Shown here one piece after another: positions 27,366 to 36,190 of a DNA stretch of 64,000 bases (the first letter of the stretch is position 1; each line of letters opens with the position of its first letter). Location: positions 1 to 64,000 of the forward strand of contig JAJTYM010000004.1 in NCBI GenBank assembly GCA_021463345.1. Reading direction: 5' to 3'. The position numbers and the translations under genes are program-made. Below the pieces are notes generated by a model, which was not told the DNA's origin, searched no databases, and was given only the letters and a program-made list of their open reading frames with translations. The DNA is from Pseudobdellovibrionaceae bacterium. Lineage in GTDB: Bacteria > Bdellovibrionota > Bdellovibrionia > Bdellovibrionales > JAMPXM01.

Positions 27366-29222
27366 ATGTCGATTCGCCAGCTTTCATCCGAAGTCGTCGA
27401 TCAGATCGCCGCTGGAGAGGTCGTCGAGCGCCCTTCGCACATGGTGAAGGAACTCGTCGAGAACAGCCTCGACGCCGGCGCCACGATCGTCGAAGTCGAG
27501 TTCGAGCACGGCGGTCGCCGCGTGCGCGTGACCGATGACGGCGCCGGGATCGCCGAAGCCGATCTCGCGCTCGCGCTCGCGCGCCACGCGACGAGCAAGA
27601 TCTCCGTCGCCGCCGACCTCTGGAAGCTGACCTCGTTCGGTTTCCGCGGCGAGGCGCTGGCGAGCATCGCGGCCGTCAGCCGGCTCACGTTGACGTCCCG
27701 GAAGCCAGACGAAGCTTCCGCGGGCCGGATCACCAGCGAGTTCGGCAAGCTTTCGCGCGTCGAACGGACGGGAGGCAACCCGGGCACGACCGTCTTGATC
27801 GAGGAGCTTTTCGCCAACGTCCCGGCCCGGCTCAAATTCCTTAAATCCGAAACGGCGGAAGCGTCGCAGATCAAGAACACGCTCAAAGCCCTCGCGCTCA
27901 CCCGCCCCGACACCGAGTTCCGGTTGAAGAGCGCGGGGAAGACGCTTCAGGTCTGGCCGAAGGCGAAGAGCTTCAAGGACCGCGTCGAGCAGGTGCTCGA
28001 CGCCCGCCCGATGTTCGAAAGCGCCGTCGAGTTCAGCGGCATCGCGGCGCACGCGGTTTTCGCGAGCCCGCAAGAGGTCTCGGGCAACGCGCGCCAGATC
28101 TGGCTTTTCGCGCAAGACCGCTGGATCCAGGACCGCGGCCTGCAAGCCGCGGTCATCGACGCCTACCGCGGGCTGCTCATGCACGGCGAGTTTCCGATCG
28201 CCGTCGTCAAAGTCTCGGCGCCGACGGACGAGATCGACGTCAACATCCACCCGACGAAGTCGGCCGTGAAGTTCCGGGACCCGCAGCTCGCCTTCCGCGC
28301 CGTTCACCGCTGTCTCCGGTCAGGGCTTGAGCAGGCGCCTTGGCTCGATCGCCGGCCATCGGCGGCGCAAGCGCCGGTCGCCCGGTTCGAGACCGCGCCC
28401 GAGCCGCGTCCGTTGGCCTTCTCCGCGCCCGAACTGGCCCGCACACAGTACCAGAAGCGCGACGCGCCCGAACGGCCGATCACGTTCGATGTTTTGAGGG
28501 CCGCCGCTTCGGCCCCGCCGGCCTACATGGCGCCGCGAAGCCCATCGGTTTCGGCCGGCCATGAACTTCCAGAGGCGGAGCCGTTCGTCCGCTCGGCGTC
28601 GCCCGCGGCCGTCGATGAGGCGCGCGCGAAAGCGAGTTTTTGGGGCCGTCTGCAGGTCCTGGGGCAGGCGCATTTGACCTACATCCTCGCTGAAAACGAC
28701 CGCACGCTGTACCTCATCGACCAGCACGCGGCGCACGAACGAGTGGGGTACGAGCGTTTGATGCGCGCTTGGCGCGAGGGAAAAGTGGAGCGCCAGGATT
28801 TGCTTTTGCCGCTCACGCTCGACCTCGACGCCGAAGTGGTCGAGGCTCTCGCGGCGCGGGCGCCGGAACTCGCGCGCATCGGGATCGAACTCGAGGCGAT
28901 GGGTCCCGGAGCGGTCGCCGTGCGCTCGATCCCGGCCGGGATCAAGGAAAGCGCGATCTCCCAGTCGCTGGGCGAACTGGGACGCGAGATCGTCGAGAAA
29001 GGCGGAGGCTTCGCGCTCGAACGCAAGATCGGCGACCTGTGCGCGACCATGGCTTGCCATTCGGTCGTGCGCGCGGGCCAGGCGCTGAGCCTCGAGCAGA
29101 TGCGCAGCCTTCTCGCGCAGATGGACGAGTTCCCGCTGTCGAGCTTCTGCCCGCACGGCCGCCCCGTTTCGGTCGAGTACCCCTACCAGAAGCTCGAGCG
29201 CGACTTCGGGCGCATCGTTTGA
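27366..29222 (+). CDS. mutL: DNA mismatch repair protein MutL
   Basis: 618 residues. MutL couples MutS mismatch recognition to downstream excision. The N-terminal GHKL ATPase shows IAAGEVVERPSHMVKELVENSLDAGA, DDGAGI, RHATSKI and GFRGEALASIAAVSRL. A variable linker runs to about residue 420, followed by the C-terminal dimerisation domain (IDQHAAHERVGYERL). I do not see the DQHAxxExxxxE endonuclease motif intact, so nickase activity is uncertain. I chose the ATG at 27366 (MSIRQLSSEVVDQ), not 27312. There is no ribosome binding site. Confidence 0.96.
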   Translation: MSIRQLSSEVVDQIAAGEVVERPSHMVKELVENSLDAGATIVEVEFEHGGRRVRVTDDGAGIAEADLALALARHATSKISVAADLWKLTSFGFRGEALASIAAVSRLTLTSRKPDEASAGRITSEFGKLSRVERTGGNPGTTVLIEELFANVPARLKFLKSETAEASQIKNTLKALALTRPDTEFRLKSAGKTLQVWPKAKSFKDRVEQVLDARPMFESAVEFSGIAAHAVFASPQEVSGNARQIWLFAQDRWIQDRGLQAAVIDAYRGLLMHGEFPIAVVKVSAPTDEIDVNIHPTKSAVKFRDPQLAFRAVHRCLRSGLEQAPWLDRRPSAAQAPVARFETAPEPRPLAFSAPELARTQYQKRDAPERPITFDVLRAAASAPPAYMAPRSPSVSAGHELPEAEPFVRSASPAAVDEARAKASFWGRLQVLGQAHLTYILAENDRTLYLIDQHAAHERVGYERLMRAWREGKVERQDLLLPLTLDLDAEVVEALAARAPELARIGIELEAMGPGAVAVRSIPAGIKESAISQSLGELGREIVEKGGGFALERKIGDLCATMACHSVVRAGQALSLEQMRSLLAQMDEFPLSSFCPHGRPVSVEYPYQKLERDFGRIV

Positions 29223-29239
29223 GGGGCGCGTCGCCGCAG

Positions 29240-30274
29240 ATGCCGACACGAACGCCGCCGGAACAATCATCTGGACAACCCTCGGAGCCGCCGCCGGAAA
29301 CGCGGCCGTTGGTGGTTTTCGTCGTCGGCCCGACGGCGACCGGGAAGTCCGATTTCGCGATCGAGGCGGCGTTGCGCTTCGGCGGCGAGATCATCAACAT
29401 CGACAGCGTGCAGATCTACTCCGGCGTCGAGATCGGGGCCGCCAAACCCACTCTCGAGGAGCGCAGGGGAGTCGCGCATCACCTGCTTGGCGAGATCCCG
29501 GAAGGCGGGACCTGCACGGCCGGTGATTTTCGCCGCCGCGCCCTGGACGTCATCGCCCGCGGCGGCGGCGGGCTGTTCTTCGCCGTCGGCGGCAGCGGCT
29601 TTTACGCGCAGGCCTTGGAGAAGGGCATGTACCCGGTGCCCGAGGTGCCCGCCGCCGTGCGGGCCTCCGTTCAGGCCGATTTCGATGCCGTCGGCCGAGA
29701 GGCTCTGCACGCGGAGTTGCGGGAGCGGGATCCCGGGTCCGCGGCGGAGATCTCGCCCAACGACACGTATCGCCTGTTTCGCGCGTTGGAGGTCGTCCGT
29801 TCCCTGCAGGGAGCGGAGCTGCCGCAAGGCCGGCCCGAGGAGGCCTTGACGTGGTCGGGCTTGCGCCGCCGGTTCGAAGGGGAGGCGGCGCGCGCGCGCC
29901 CGTTCCGCGTCCTGAAAATCGGTTTGTACCGCGATCGCCAGGTTCTGCGGGCCGCGGTCGCGCGCCGCGCGCGCCGCATGCTCGAACGCGGTCTCGTCGA
30001 AGAGGTCTCTGCCCTGCGCGCGAAAGGCCTCGGGGGCTGGGCGCCCTTGCTCAGCGTGGGTTACAAGGAAACGCAGGACGTCCTCGACGGGCGGCTCGCG
30101 GGGGATCGCTTGGCCGAGGAGATCGCGACTCATACGATGCAGCTCGCGAAACGGCAGATGACGTGGTTCCGGCGCGATCCCGGGATCCAGTGGTTCGACG
30201 CCGACCGTGGTTGGGGCGAACCGCTCGCGTGGCTTGACTCGCGTTTGCCGCGCGAGAAAAATGAGAGCCTATGA
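29240..30274 (+). CDS. miaA: tRNA dimethylallyltransferase MiaA
   Basis: 344 residues. MiaA transfers a dimethylallyl group to A37 of tRNAs reading UNN codons. The P loop is GPTATGKSDFA (about residue 30), then NIDSVQIYSGVEIGAAKP, GGSGFYAQAL and the C-terminal KRQMTWFRRD. The start is ATG 29240, 18 nt after mutL. The longer open frame from 28769 lies inside mutL and is not coding. The first 20 residues are a Pro/Ser/Glu-rich extension. Its stop overlaps the yicC-like gene as ATGA. Confidence 0.95.
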   Translation: MPTRTPPEQSSGQPSEPPPETRPLVVFVVGPTATGKSDFAIEAALRFGGEIINIDSVQIYSGVEIGAAKPTLEERRGVAHHLLGEIPEGGTCTAGDFRRRALDVIARGGGGLFFAVGGSGFYAQALEKGMYPVPEVPAAVRASVQADFDAVGREALHAELRERDPGSAAEISPNDTYRLFRALEVVRSLQGAELPQGRPEEALTWSGLRRRFEGEAARARPFRVLKIGLYRDRQVLRAAVARRARRMLERGLVEEVSALRAKGLGGWAPLLSVGYKETQDVLDGRLAGDRLAEEIATHTMQLAKRQMTWFRRDPGIQWFDADRGWGEPLAWLDSRLPREKNESL

Positions 30275-31149
30275 AAAGCATGACCGGGTTCGGCAAAGCC
30301 TCGCACGCGAGTTCGGAACTGGAACTCGATGTCAGCCTCAAATCGGTCAACGGCCGGTTCCTGGAGATCCGATTCCACATGCCCAGGGAGTACGGCGCGT
30401 TCGAGGCTGATTTCAAAAAGGCCATCGGCGCGCGGTTGGCGCGCGGCACGGTCGATGTCCATATCGGCCGCCGTCCGGGGGCGGACGCTGAAACCGCCGA
30501 CGTGCGGGTGTGTGCGCCGCTCGCCAAGAAGTGGCTCAAAGCCTACCAGGATCTCGCCCGGGAGTTGAAGCTCGAGACCGCCCCGGAGTTCGAGCTGATC
30601 GCGAAGTCGCCCGACGTGCTCGCGCTCCGCGACCGCGCGGAGGTTTCCGAACCCGAACTCGCGCTCGCCCTCAGGCTTCTCAGCGAGGCCGCGACCACGT
30701 GCGACGTGGAGCGGGCCCGCGAAGGCGCGTCGTTGGAACGGGCACTGACCGGCTTGCTCGCCGATTTGGAAAAGAACGTGGGCCGCATGGAGGCCCTGCG
30801 CGAGGCCGCGAACAGGGAGTTGGAAAAAAAACTGCGCGAGCGGCTCGACCGCCTCGGTCTCGACACGGCCGTCGATCCGCAGCGCCTCGCGCAGGAAATC
30901 ATCATCCAGATCGATCGCGGCGACATCGCCGAGGAGATTGGCCGTTTGAGGGAGCATATCCGCGCGTACGGCGAACTCGTGAAAGCGGAAGGTTCCCAGG
31001 GTAAGAAGCTTGATTTTTACGCCCAGGAGCTGTTGCGGGAAGTGAATACGATCGGCTCCAAATCGCAGATCTCGGCTCTGACCGCCCTGGTCGTCGATTC
31101 CAAGGCGATCGTCGAGCGCGTTCGAGAGCAGGTCCAGAACGCGGAATAG
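30271..31149 (+). CDS. yicC: YicC-family endoribonuclease
   Basis: 292 residues. The N-terminal signature MKSMTGFGKAS and LKSVNGRFLEIRFHMP, and the C-terminal DUF1732 (IAEEIGRLREHI then GKKLDFYAQELLREVNTIGSKS), define the YicC/YloC family. Its E. coli member has been described as an endoribonuclease that can target small RNAs. It overlaps miaA by 4 nt and lies upstream of gmk, its usual neighbour, although gmk here has its own promoter. Confidence 0.94.
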   Translation: MKSMTGFGKASHASSELELDVSLKSVNGRFLEIRFHMPREYGAFEADFKKAIGARLARGTVDVHIGRRPGADAETADVRVCAPLAKKWLKAYQDLARELKLETAPEFELIAKSPDVLALRDRAEVSEPELALALRLLSEAATTCDVERAREGASLERALTGLLADLEKNVGRMEALREAANRELEKKLRERLDRLGLDTAVDPQRLAQEIIIQIDRGDIAEEIGRLREHIRAYGELVKAEGSQGKKLDFYAQELLREVNTIGSKSQISALTALVVDSKAIVERVREQVQNAE

Positions 31150-31204
31150 GCGGCGATCCGCCGGCCGCGGCCGGAAACGGTCCCGCAAAGGGCCGATCGC
31201 TCGA

Positions 31205-31242
31205 GAATTCCCATGACAGCGTGTCGGGGCGTGGTGCAAAAC
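31205..31242 (+). promoter_or_regulatory. gmk promoter sharing a box with mutL
   Basis: GAATTCCC then ATGACA (31213-31218) then GCGTGTCG, followed by CAAAAC (31237-31242), which ends 6 nt before the gmk ATG. The order and near-identity to the mutL upstream region are striking: GAATTC begins 44 nt before the gmk ATG and 45 nt before the mutL ATG. Confidence 0.5.
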
Positions 31243-31248
31243 TCAGCC

Positions 31249-31815
31249 ATGAAGGCGCGAATGATCATCATCGCCGCACCCAGCGGCGCCGGGAAATCCA
31301 GTTTTGTCGCCCGTGTCACGAGGGACGTCCCGCGTTTGCGCGATACGGTGACTTACACGACCCGCGCCATGCGGGCCGGTGAAAGCGAAGGCCAACCGTA
31401 TCATTTCGTTTCCAAAGAAAAATTCGAAACCCTCGTCAAAGAGGATTATTTCGTCGAGTTTGCGATTGTTCATGGGAATCTCTACGGCACGCCGTATTAT
31501 CAAATTCGTGAGGCTTGGGACCGAAATGAAGTGGTGATCATGGACGTCGATGTCCAAGGAGCCGAGACGTTCAAACGGAAATTTCCGAATGATGCGGTCT
31601 CGATCTTCATCCTTCCGCCTTCAATCGAAGAATTGCGGCGACGCGTCGCAAAACGAGATGGAAAAATCCCGGCCGATATGGAAATTCGCATGACCAATGC
31701 TGAAAAGGAGATCCAGCGGGCACTTGAGTTCGATTATCGCTTGGTCAACGATGATTTTGAGAAATCCTATCGCCAATTCAAGAAAATCATTGAAGATTTG
31801 CTCCAAGATGGGTAA
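31249..31815 (+). CDS. gmk: guanylate kinase
   Basis: 188 residues. Gmk phosphorylates GMP to GDP, feeding GTP and (p)ppGpp pools. The P loop is APSGAGKSSF, then YTTRAMRAGESEGQPYHFVS and VVIMDVDVQGAETFK. I chose the ATG at 31249 because it is 12 residues before the P loop, as in the family; 31213 would lie within the putative promoter. There is no Shine-Dalgarno sequence. Codons are AT-richer than in neighbouring genes. It sits with rpoZ and rel, as in many proteobacteria. Confidence 0.95.
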   Translation: MKARMIIIAAPSGAGKSSFVARVTRDVPRLRDTVTYTTRAMRAGESEGQPYHFVSKEKFETLVKEDYFVEFAIVHGNLYGTPYYQIREAWDRNEVVIMDVDVQGAETFKRKFPNDAVSIFILPPSIEELRRRVAKRDGKIPADMEIRMTNAEKEIQRALEFDYRLVNDDFEKSYRQFKKIIEDLLQDG

Positions 31816-31842
31816 CTAACAAAGTTTGATCCCGGAGGAATT

Positions 31843-32115
31843 ATGGCTCGCGTTACAGTCGAAGACTGCCTGGATAATGTCGAAAACCGTTTCGCTCTCG
31901 TGCTTCTTGTCGCCAAACGCGCCAAGCAACTCCTCAAGGGATCGGCTTCTACTGTCAGCGGTAAAAACAATAAGTACATTGTTAGTGCGCTGCGTGAAGT
32001 TGCGGCTGGTACCGTTCATTTTGACCAGAATACGCCCTCGGCAGCGATCGAGTCGGCGCATGGCTCCGGTTTGAACGGTGAAGTGAGTGGCGATCCCGCC
32101 GCTTTGAATGGCTGA
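31843..32115 (+). CDS. rpoZ: RNA polymerase omega subunit
   Basis: 90 residues. The N terminus [31 protein letters not shown] is the omega signature. The subunit stabilises beta-prime and in many bacteria forms part of a ppGpp site. GGAGG lies 5-6 nt before the ATG. The C-terminal tail is Gly/Ala-rich and variable. It lies between gmk and rel, so the three genes link GTP supply, ppGpp synthesis and its polymerase target. Confidence 0.95.
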   Translation: MARVTVEDCLDNVENRFALVLLVAKRAKQLLKGSASTVSGKNNKYIVSALREVAAGTVHFDQNTPSAAIESAHGSGLNGEVSGDPAALNG

Positions 32116-32256
32116 GCCGAGAGGGCCTGCCGGGACTTTCCCTCAGTTTTCCCCGAAGTTCGGCCGAAAAGCAGGGCATGGAGATCCCTGATGAGCATCG
32201 GTCGGATGTCATCGGATCCCCTGGTTTGCTGGAACCGGTTTTGAGGGTTGGGTTGA

Positions 32257-34476
32257 ATGGCGGAGCGGGCACTCGACGAATCGATCAGCGAGAAATCGCC
32301 GAAATCGCTCGAGGAACTCTGCGAGAAGATTCGTGTCTTTTACCCTAACGCCGATCTCTCCATCATCGAAAAAGCGTATACGATCTCCGAGAAGGCTCAC
32401 GAGGGCCAGATCCGCCGCAGCGGAGAGCCGTACATCTCGCACCCCTTGGGCGTCGCCGCGATCTTGGCCGATCTGCATCTCGATCTGGCGACGATCGCGA
32501 CGGGACTCTTGCACGACACGGTCGAAGACACGCACTTGACGCTTCAGGATATCGAGCGTGAGTTCGGCAAGCCGATCGCGGAACTCGTCGACGGTGTCAC
32601 CAAGATCTCCAAGATCAAATTCCGCAACACGCACGAGAAACAGGGCGAGAACATCCGCAAGATGATCGTTGCCATGGGCAAAGACGTGCGCGTCGTTCTG
32701 GTCAAGATCGCCGACCGGTTGCACAACATGCGCACGCTCAACCACATGGCGCCCGACAAGCAGGCGCGCATCGCGCAGGAGACTCTCGACATCTACGCGC
32801 CGCTCGCCAGCCGCCTCGGCATGAACTCGGTGAAGATCGAGCTCGAGGACCTGAGCTTCAGGTATTCCAGGCCGGACGCGTACTACGGCCTCGCGCAGAA
32901 GATCGCCAAAAAGAAAAAGGACCGCGAGAAGTACATCGAGGACACGCAGAAGCTCCTCGAGAAAGAGCTCACGGCGCGTACCAAGATCAAGTACGAGGTC
33001 TTCGGGCGTCCGAAGCACCTCTACTCGATCTACAAGAAAATGACCTCGCGCAACCTCGAGTACGAGCAGGTCAACGACGTGCTCGCGTTTCGGGCGCTCG
33101 TCGGCACGGTTCCCGAATGTTACGAAGTCCTCGGCCACGTGCACGCGCTTTGGAAGCCGATCCCGGGACGCTTCAAGGACTTCATCGCCATGCCGAAGGT
33201 GAACAACTACCAGTCGCTGCACACGACGGTGGTCGGTCCGGGCGGGGAGAGGATAGAGATCCAGATCCGCACGCGCGAGATGCATTTGATCGCAGAAAAA
33301 GGGGTCGCCGCGCACTGGAAGTACAAGGAAGGCGGCAAAGTCGCCGCCGACAGCGAGCAGAAGTTCGAATGGCTGCGCGACCTCGTCTCGCTCCACCAGC
33401 AACTGCGCAACCCGGACGAGTTTCTCGAGACGATCAAATCGGATCTGTTCGACACGGAGATCTACGTGTTCACGCCGAAGGGCGAGGTGCGCGAGCTGCC
33501 GGACGGGGCGACGCCGATCGATTTCGCTTTCGCGGTCCATACCGACGTCGGCACCCACTGCGCGGCCGCGCGCGTGAACGGGAAGCTCATGCCCCTCAAA
33601 ACGCGCCTGGCGAGCGGCGACACGATCGAGATCATCACGTCGACGCACCAGCAGCCGTCGAAGGATTGGCTCAAGTTCGTCGTCACGACGAGGGCCAAGA
33701 GCAAGATCCGCGCGTTCGTGAAAAACGAGGAGCGCAAGCGGGCGTTCGGCATCGGCAAGGAACTGCTGGAAAAGGAGTTCCGCAAGTTCGGCATGAGTTT
33801 GACCAAGGCCTTGAGCGAAAAAAACCCGAACCTGGCCGAGATCGTTCGTTCCCTGGGAGCCAACGATGTCGACGATCTCTGCGTTCTGGTCGGTTACGGC
33901 AAGGTCACCGGCAAGACCGTGGTGGAGGCGTTCGCGCCCGGTTCGAAGCCGGTCGAACAGGAGGAGAAGAAGACATTCATCCAGAAAGTCTTCCAGAGCG
34001 CGCTCACCAGGGGCCGCAAGTCGAAATCGATCATCAAGGTCGACGGCATGGACGACATGCTCGTGCGCTTCGGCCGCTGTTGCAACCCGATCCCCGGCGA
34101 TCCGATCGTGGGATTCATCACCCGCGGCCGCGGCATCACCATCCACCGCGCGGACTGCGAAAAGGCGTTCGAGGTCGACCAGGATCGCCGCATCGACGTC
34201 GAGTGGGCTGTGGACTCGGCGCCGGACGGCGTCGAGCGGGTGGTCCGCGTGCGCGTGATCAGCCAGGACATCCCGGGCTTGCTCAAGCACATGTCGGAGG
34301 CCTTCGCCACGCGCGGGATCAACATCCACAACGCCAAGATCCACACCACGAAGGACAAGAAGGCGATCTGCGTCTTCGACGTGAGCGTCAAGGACACCAG
34401 CCAGTTGAGTCAGGTCATGCAGGATCTGCAGAAGATCAACGGCATCATCGGCGTCGCGCGTGTTTCACACGCTTGA
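32257..34476 (+). CDS. bifunctional (p)ppGpp synthetase/hydrolase Rel/SpoT
   Basis: 739 residues. The HD hydrolase domain is intact (HPLGVAAILADL, then LLHDTVEDT near residue 86). The synthetase domain has VFGRPKHLYSIYKKM, the RFKD motif of bifunctional enzymes (PGRFKDFIAMPKVNNYQSLHTTV) and EIQIRT. TGS (EIYVFTPKGEVRELPDGATPIDFAFAVH) and a C-terminal ACT domain follow, with an intervening Cys-containing zinc-finger-like segment (RFGRCCNPIPGDPIVGFI). It controls the stringent response. GAGGG lies about 9 nt before the ATG. Confidence 0.96.
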   Translation: MAERALDESISEKSPKSLEELCEKIRVFYPNADLSIIEKAYTISEKAHEGQIRRSGEPYISHPLGVAAILADLHLDLATIATGLLHDTVEDTHLTLQDIEREFGKPIAELVDGVTKISKIKFRNTHEKQGENIRKMIVAMGKDVRVVLVKIADRLHNMRTLNHMAPDKQARIAQETLDIYAPLASRLGMNSVKIELEDLSFRYSRPDAYYGLAQKIAKKKKDREKYIEDTQKLLEKELTARTKIKYEVFGRPKHLYSIYKKMTSRNLEYEQVNDVLAFRALVGTVPECYEVLGHVHALWKPIPGRFKDFIAMPKVNNYQSLHTTVVGPGGERIEIQIRTREMHLIAEKGVAAHWKYKEGGKVAADSEQKFEWLRDLVSLHQQLRNPDEFLETIKSDLFDTEIYVFTPKGEVRELPDGATPIDFAFAVHTDVGTHCAAARVNGKLMPLKTRLASGDTIEIITSTHQQPSKDWLKFVVTTRAKSKIRAFVKNEERKRAFGIGKELLEKEFRKFGMSLTKALSEKNPNLAEIVRSLGANDVDDLCVLVGYGKVTGKTVVEAFAPGSKPVEQEEKKTFIQKVFQSALTRGRKSKSIIKVDGMDDMLVRFGRCCNPIPGDPIVGFITRGRGITIHRADCEKAFEVDQDRRIDVEWAVDSAPDGVERVVRVRVISQDIPGLLKHMSEAFATRGINIHNAKIHTTKDKKAICVFDVSVKDTSQLSQVMQDLQKINGIIGVARVSHA

Positions 34477-34493
34477 GCGCGCCCGCGCCTCGG

Positions 34494-35381
34494 TCACCAG
34501 GTCCAGCCGACCCCGCCGCGAAGGGCGATGAAATTCGTGGAAACTTGGTTGGATGGCGGGAACATGCCGTATTCGAGGGAAATCGGGATGAACAGGTCGT
34601 TGAGCACCCAGTTCACCCCGCCGCCGACGAGGAAGATCGTCGTCGAGGCGATTTTGGTTTCGTCGAGGATGTTGGTCTTCTTCGACATCGGGAAGTAGAT
34701 GCCGAGGCCGGCCGCCGCGTACGGGTTCCAGGTTCCGGGGGAGAAGTTGTAGCGGAAGAGCAGGTCGCCGCTGACGTACATGATGCTCGTCTCGCAGTTC
34801 GTGGTGGTGCTGTTCGAACAGAGCGTGTTCCGCGACTGGCCCGTCACTTTGAACGTTTCCAGGCCGAATCGGCCGATCACACCGAGCGTGTCGCTGAGCG
34901 ACATGTCGGCGTAGGCCTTGCCGGAAAAGCCCATGCCGCTCATCGAGAGGCTTTCGCTGACCCGCCCATCCGTGCTGCTCGCTTTCACGCTTTGCGAATC
35001 GAGATCGAAGCCGAGCAGGACGCCGACGATGAGGTCGCTGCGGGTTCCGTCCGACTCGCCCGTCGACGCGGTTTTGCTGCCGCCGCCGCCGGCCAAGGAG
35101 ACGGTCGCGCCGATCGGGGCTCTCCCTTTTTCGAGCTTGGCGATCGCTTTCTTGCCTTTGATTCTCGATATTTTCATTCGGCCGACGAGCTTGCCGCCGG
35201 ATACGACTCTCACTTTATCGCCTTTGACGAAGTCATCGCCGCCGGAGAGCTCGATTTCCACGGCGCGGCCTTTGGTGCGCGCAACCCTCGCCGCTTCGGC
35301 GCCGGTTGCGCCGAGCAGGCTCAAAACGATGATGATGAGAACGAGCCAGCGGGGGGTGTTCGTGACGTTCGTGCGTAGCAT
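34494..35381 (-). CDS. outer-membrane beta-barrel protein
   Basis: 295 residues. The signal peptide (WLVLIIIVLSLLGATGAEA) precedes a short beta domain (about 35-95, KGDKVRVVSGGKLVGRMKISRIKGKKAIAKL, KOW/SH3-like) and a Gly/Ser linker. A barrel follows, ending LRGGVGWTW with a terminal aromatic residue. Two Cys (NTLCSNSTTTNCE) could form a loop disulphide. The function is unknown. GGGAGG precedes the ATG, and an AT-rich TTAAACTATGA element lies just upstream (about 35396-35406). The stop faces the rel stop with 17 nt between them. Confidence 0.8.
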   Translation of the reverse strand: MLRTNVTNTPRWLVLIIIVLSLLGATGAEAARVARTKGRAVEIELSGGDDFVKGDKVRVVSGGKLVGRMKISRIKGKKAIAKLEKGRAPIGATVSLAGGGGSKTASTGESDGTRSDLIVGVLLGFDLDSQSVKASSTDGRVSESLSMSGMGFSGKAYADMSLSDTLGVIGRFGLETFKVTGQSRNTLCSNSTTTNCETSIMYVSGDLLFRYNFSPGTWNPYAAAGLGIYFPMSKKTNILDETKIASTTIFLVGGGVNWVLNDLFIPISLEYGMFPPSNQVSTNFIALRGGVGWTW

Positions 35382-35485
35382 GCGGCCTCCCGCTCATAGT
35401 TTAATGAAGGGGGGAGTCGGACTTCTACCGAAAAACCGCGTGGGTCCAGCCCTTTGCGCGAAGCTGGACCTGGATTGCGCGGGCC

Positions 35486-35517
35486 GGAAAAACAAAGGCC
35501 GCCCAGAAGAGGCGGCC
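35486..35517 (-). terminator. rho-independent terminator after ssb
   Basis: Read on the minus strand: GGCCGCC-TCTTCTG-GGCGGCC followed by TTTGTTTTTCC. It lies about 80 nt after the ssb stop and separates ssb from the barrel gene. Confidence 0.93.
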
Positions 35518-35597
35518 GTCGAGTCATGGGATCCGGATCATGAGAGGTGGGTCATGGAAAACAGAGGTGGTCATTCAGCGGCGGCTGAAACAAATGA

Positions 35598-36026
35598 TCA
35601 GAACGGGATTTCCTCTGAGCTGTCGAACGAAGGCTCCGGCCCGAAGTCTTGCGCGCCGTATTCGTTTTGCGAGCTGCGGCCGGTGTCACGGTCGCTCGGC
35701 GAGCCGAGGAATTGCACCGTCTGCGCGACGATCTCGGTGGTGTAACGCTTTTGGCCCTGCTGGTCCTCCCAGGAACGCGTTTGCAGACGGCCTTCGAGAT
35801 ACACTTGGCGTCCTTTGGAGAGGTGCTTGCCGCAAATTTCGGCGAGTCGCCCCCAAACGACGATTTTATGCCATTCGGTGCGCTCTTGTTTCTGCCCCTC
35901 TTTGTCGACCCAGTTCTCGCTGGTCGCGACGCTCAGACGGGTGACGGTTTGGCCGCTGCCCAGGCTTTTCACTTCCGGGTCCAACCCCAGTCGACCGACG
36001 ATAATGACTTTGTTCACTCCAGACAT
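35598..36026 (-). CDS. ssb: single-stranded DNA-binding protein
   Basis: 142 residues. An OB fold with [67 protein letters not shown] and the acidic C-terminal tip SSEEIPF that recruits repair partners. I chose the ATG at 36026, with GGAGGG 8 nt upstream; the open frame continues to 36218 without support. It has its own terminator, and its promoter should lie in the 139 nt before it. Confidence 0.97.
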   Translation of the reverse strand: MSGVNKVIIVGRLGLDPEVKSLGSGQTVTRLSVATSENWVDKEGQKQERTEWHKIVVWGRLAEICGKHLSKGRQVYLEGRLQTRSWEDQQGQKRYTTEIVAQTVQFLGSPSDRDTGRSSQNEYGAQDFGPEPSFDSSEEIPF

Positions 36027-36160
36027 GCCTAAACCCTCCCGTTTGAATCCCCTCGTTGTTTCAAAAACGACGGATGGGGTCAAGGCGAAAGGGGAAACTT
36101 GAGAGATGCTTCTTAAGCACTGAACTTGATTCGGAAATCCGTCCGATACGCGGACGATGA

Positions 36161-36190
36161 GGGGCTCAGGCGCCCGGTGCGGTGAGCCCC
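36161..36190 (-). repeat. 8-bp inverted repeat spanning the gspN stop
   Basis: GGGGCTCA...TGAGCCCC with a 14-nt GC-rich loop that can also pair. No T run follows on the minus strand, so it is a stabilising hairpin or a weak terminator at the end of the gsp operon. Confidence 0.45.

Noticed and set aside
28769-29239. long 5' extension of miaA
   Set aside because: It lies inside mutL in another frame; the MiaA P loop fits a start at 29240.
32209-34344. 711-codon open frame on the minus strand
   Set aside because: Antisense shadow of the rel gene; no ribosome binding site or motif.
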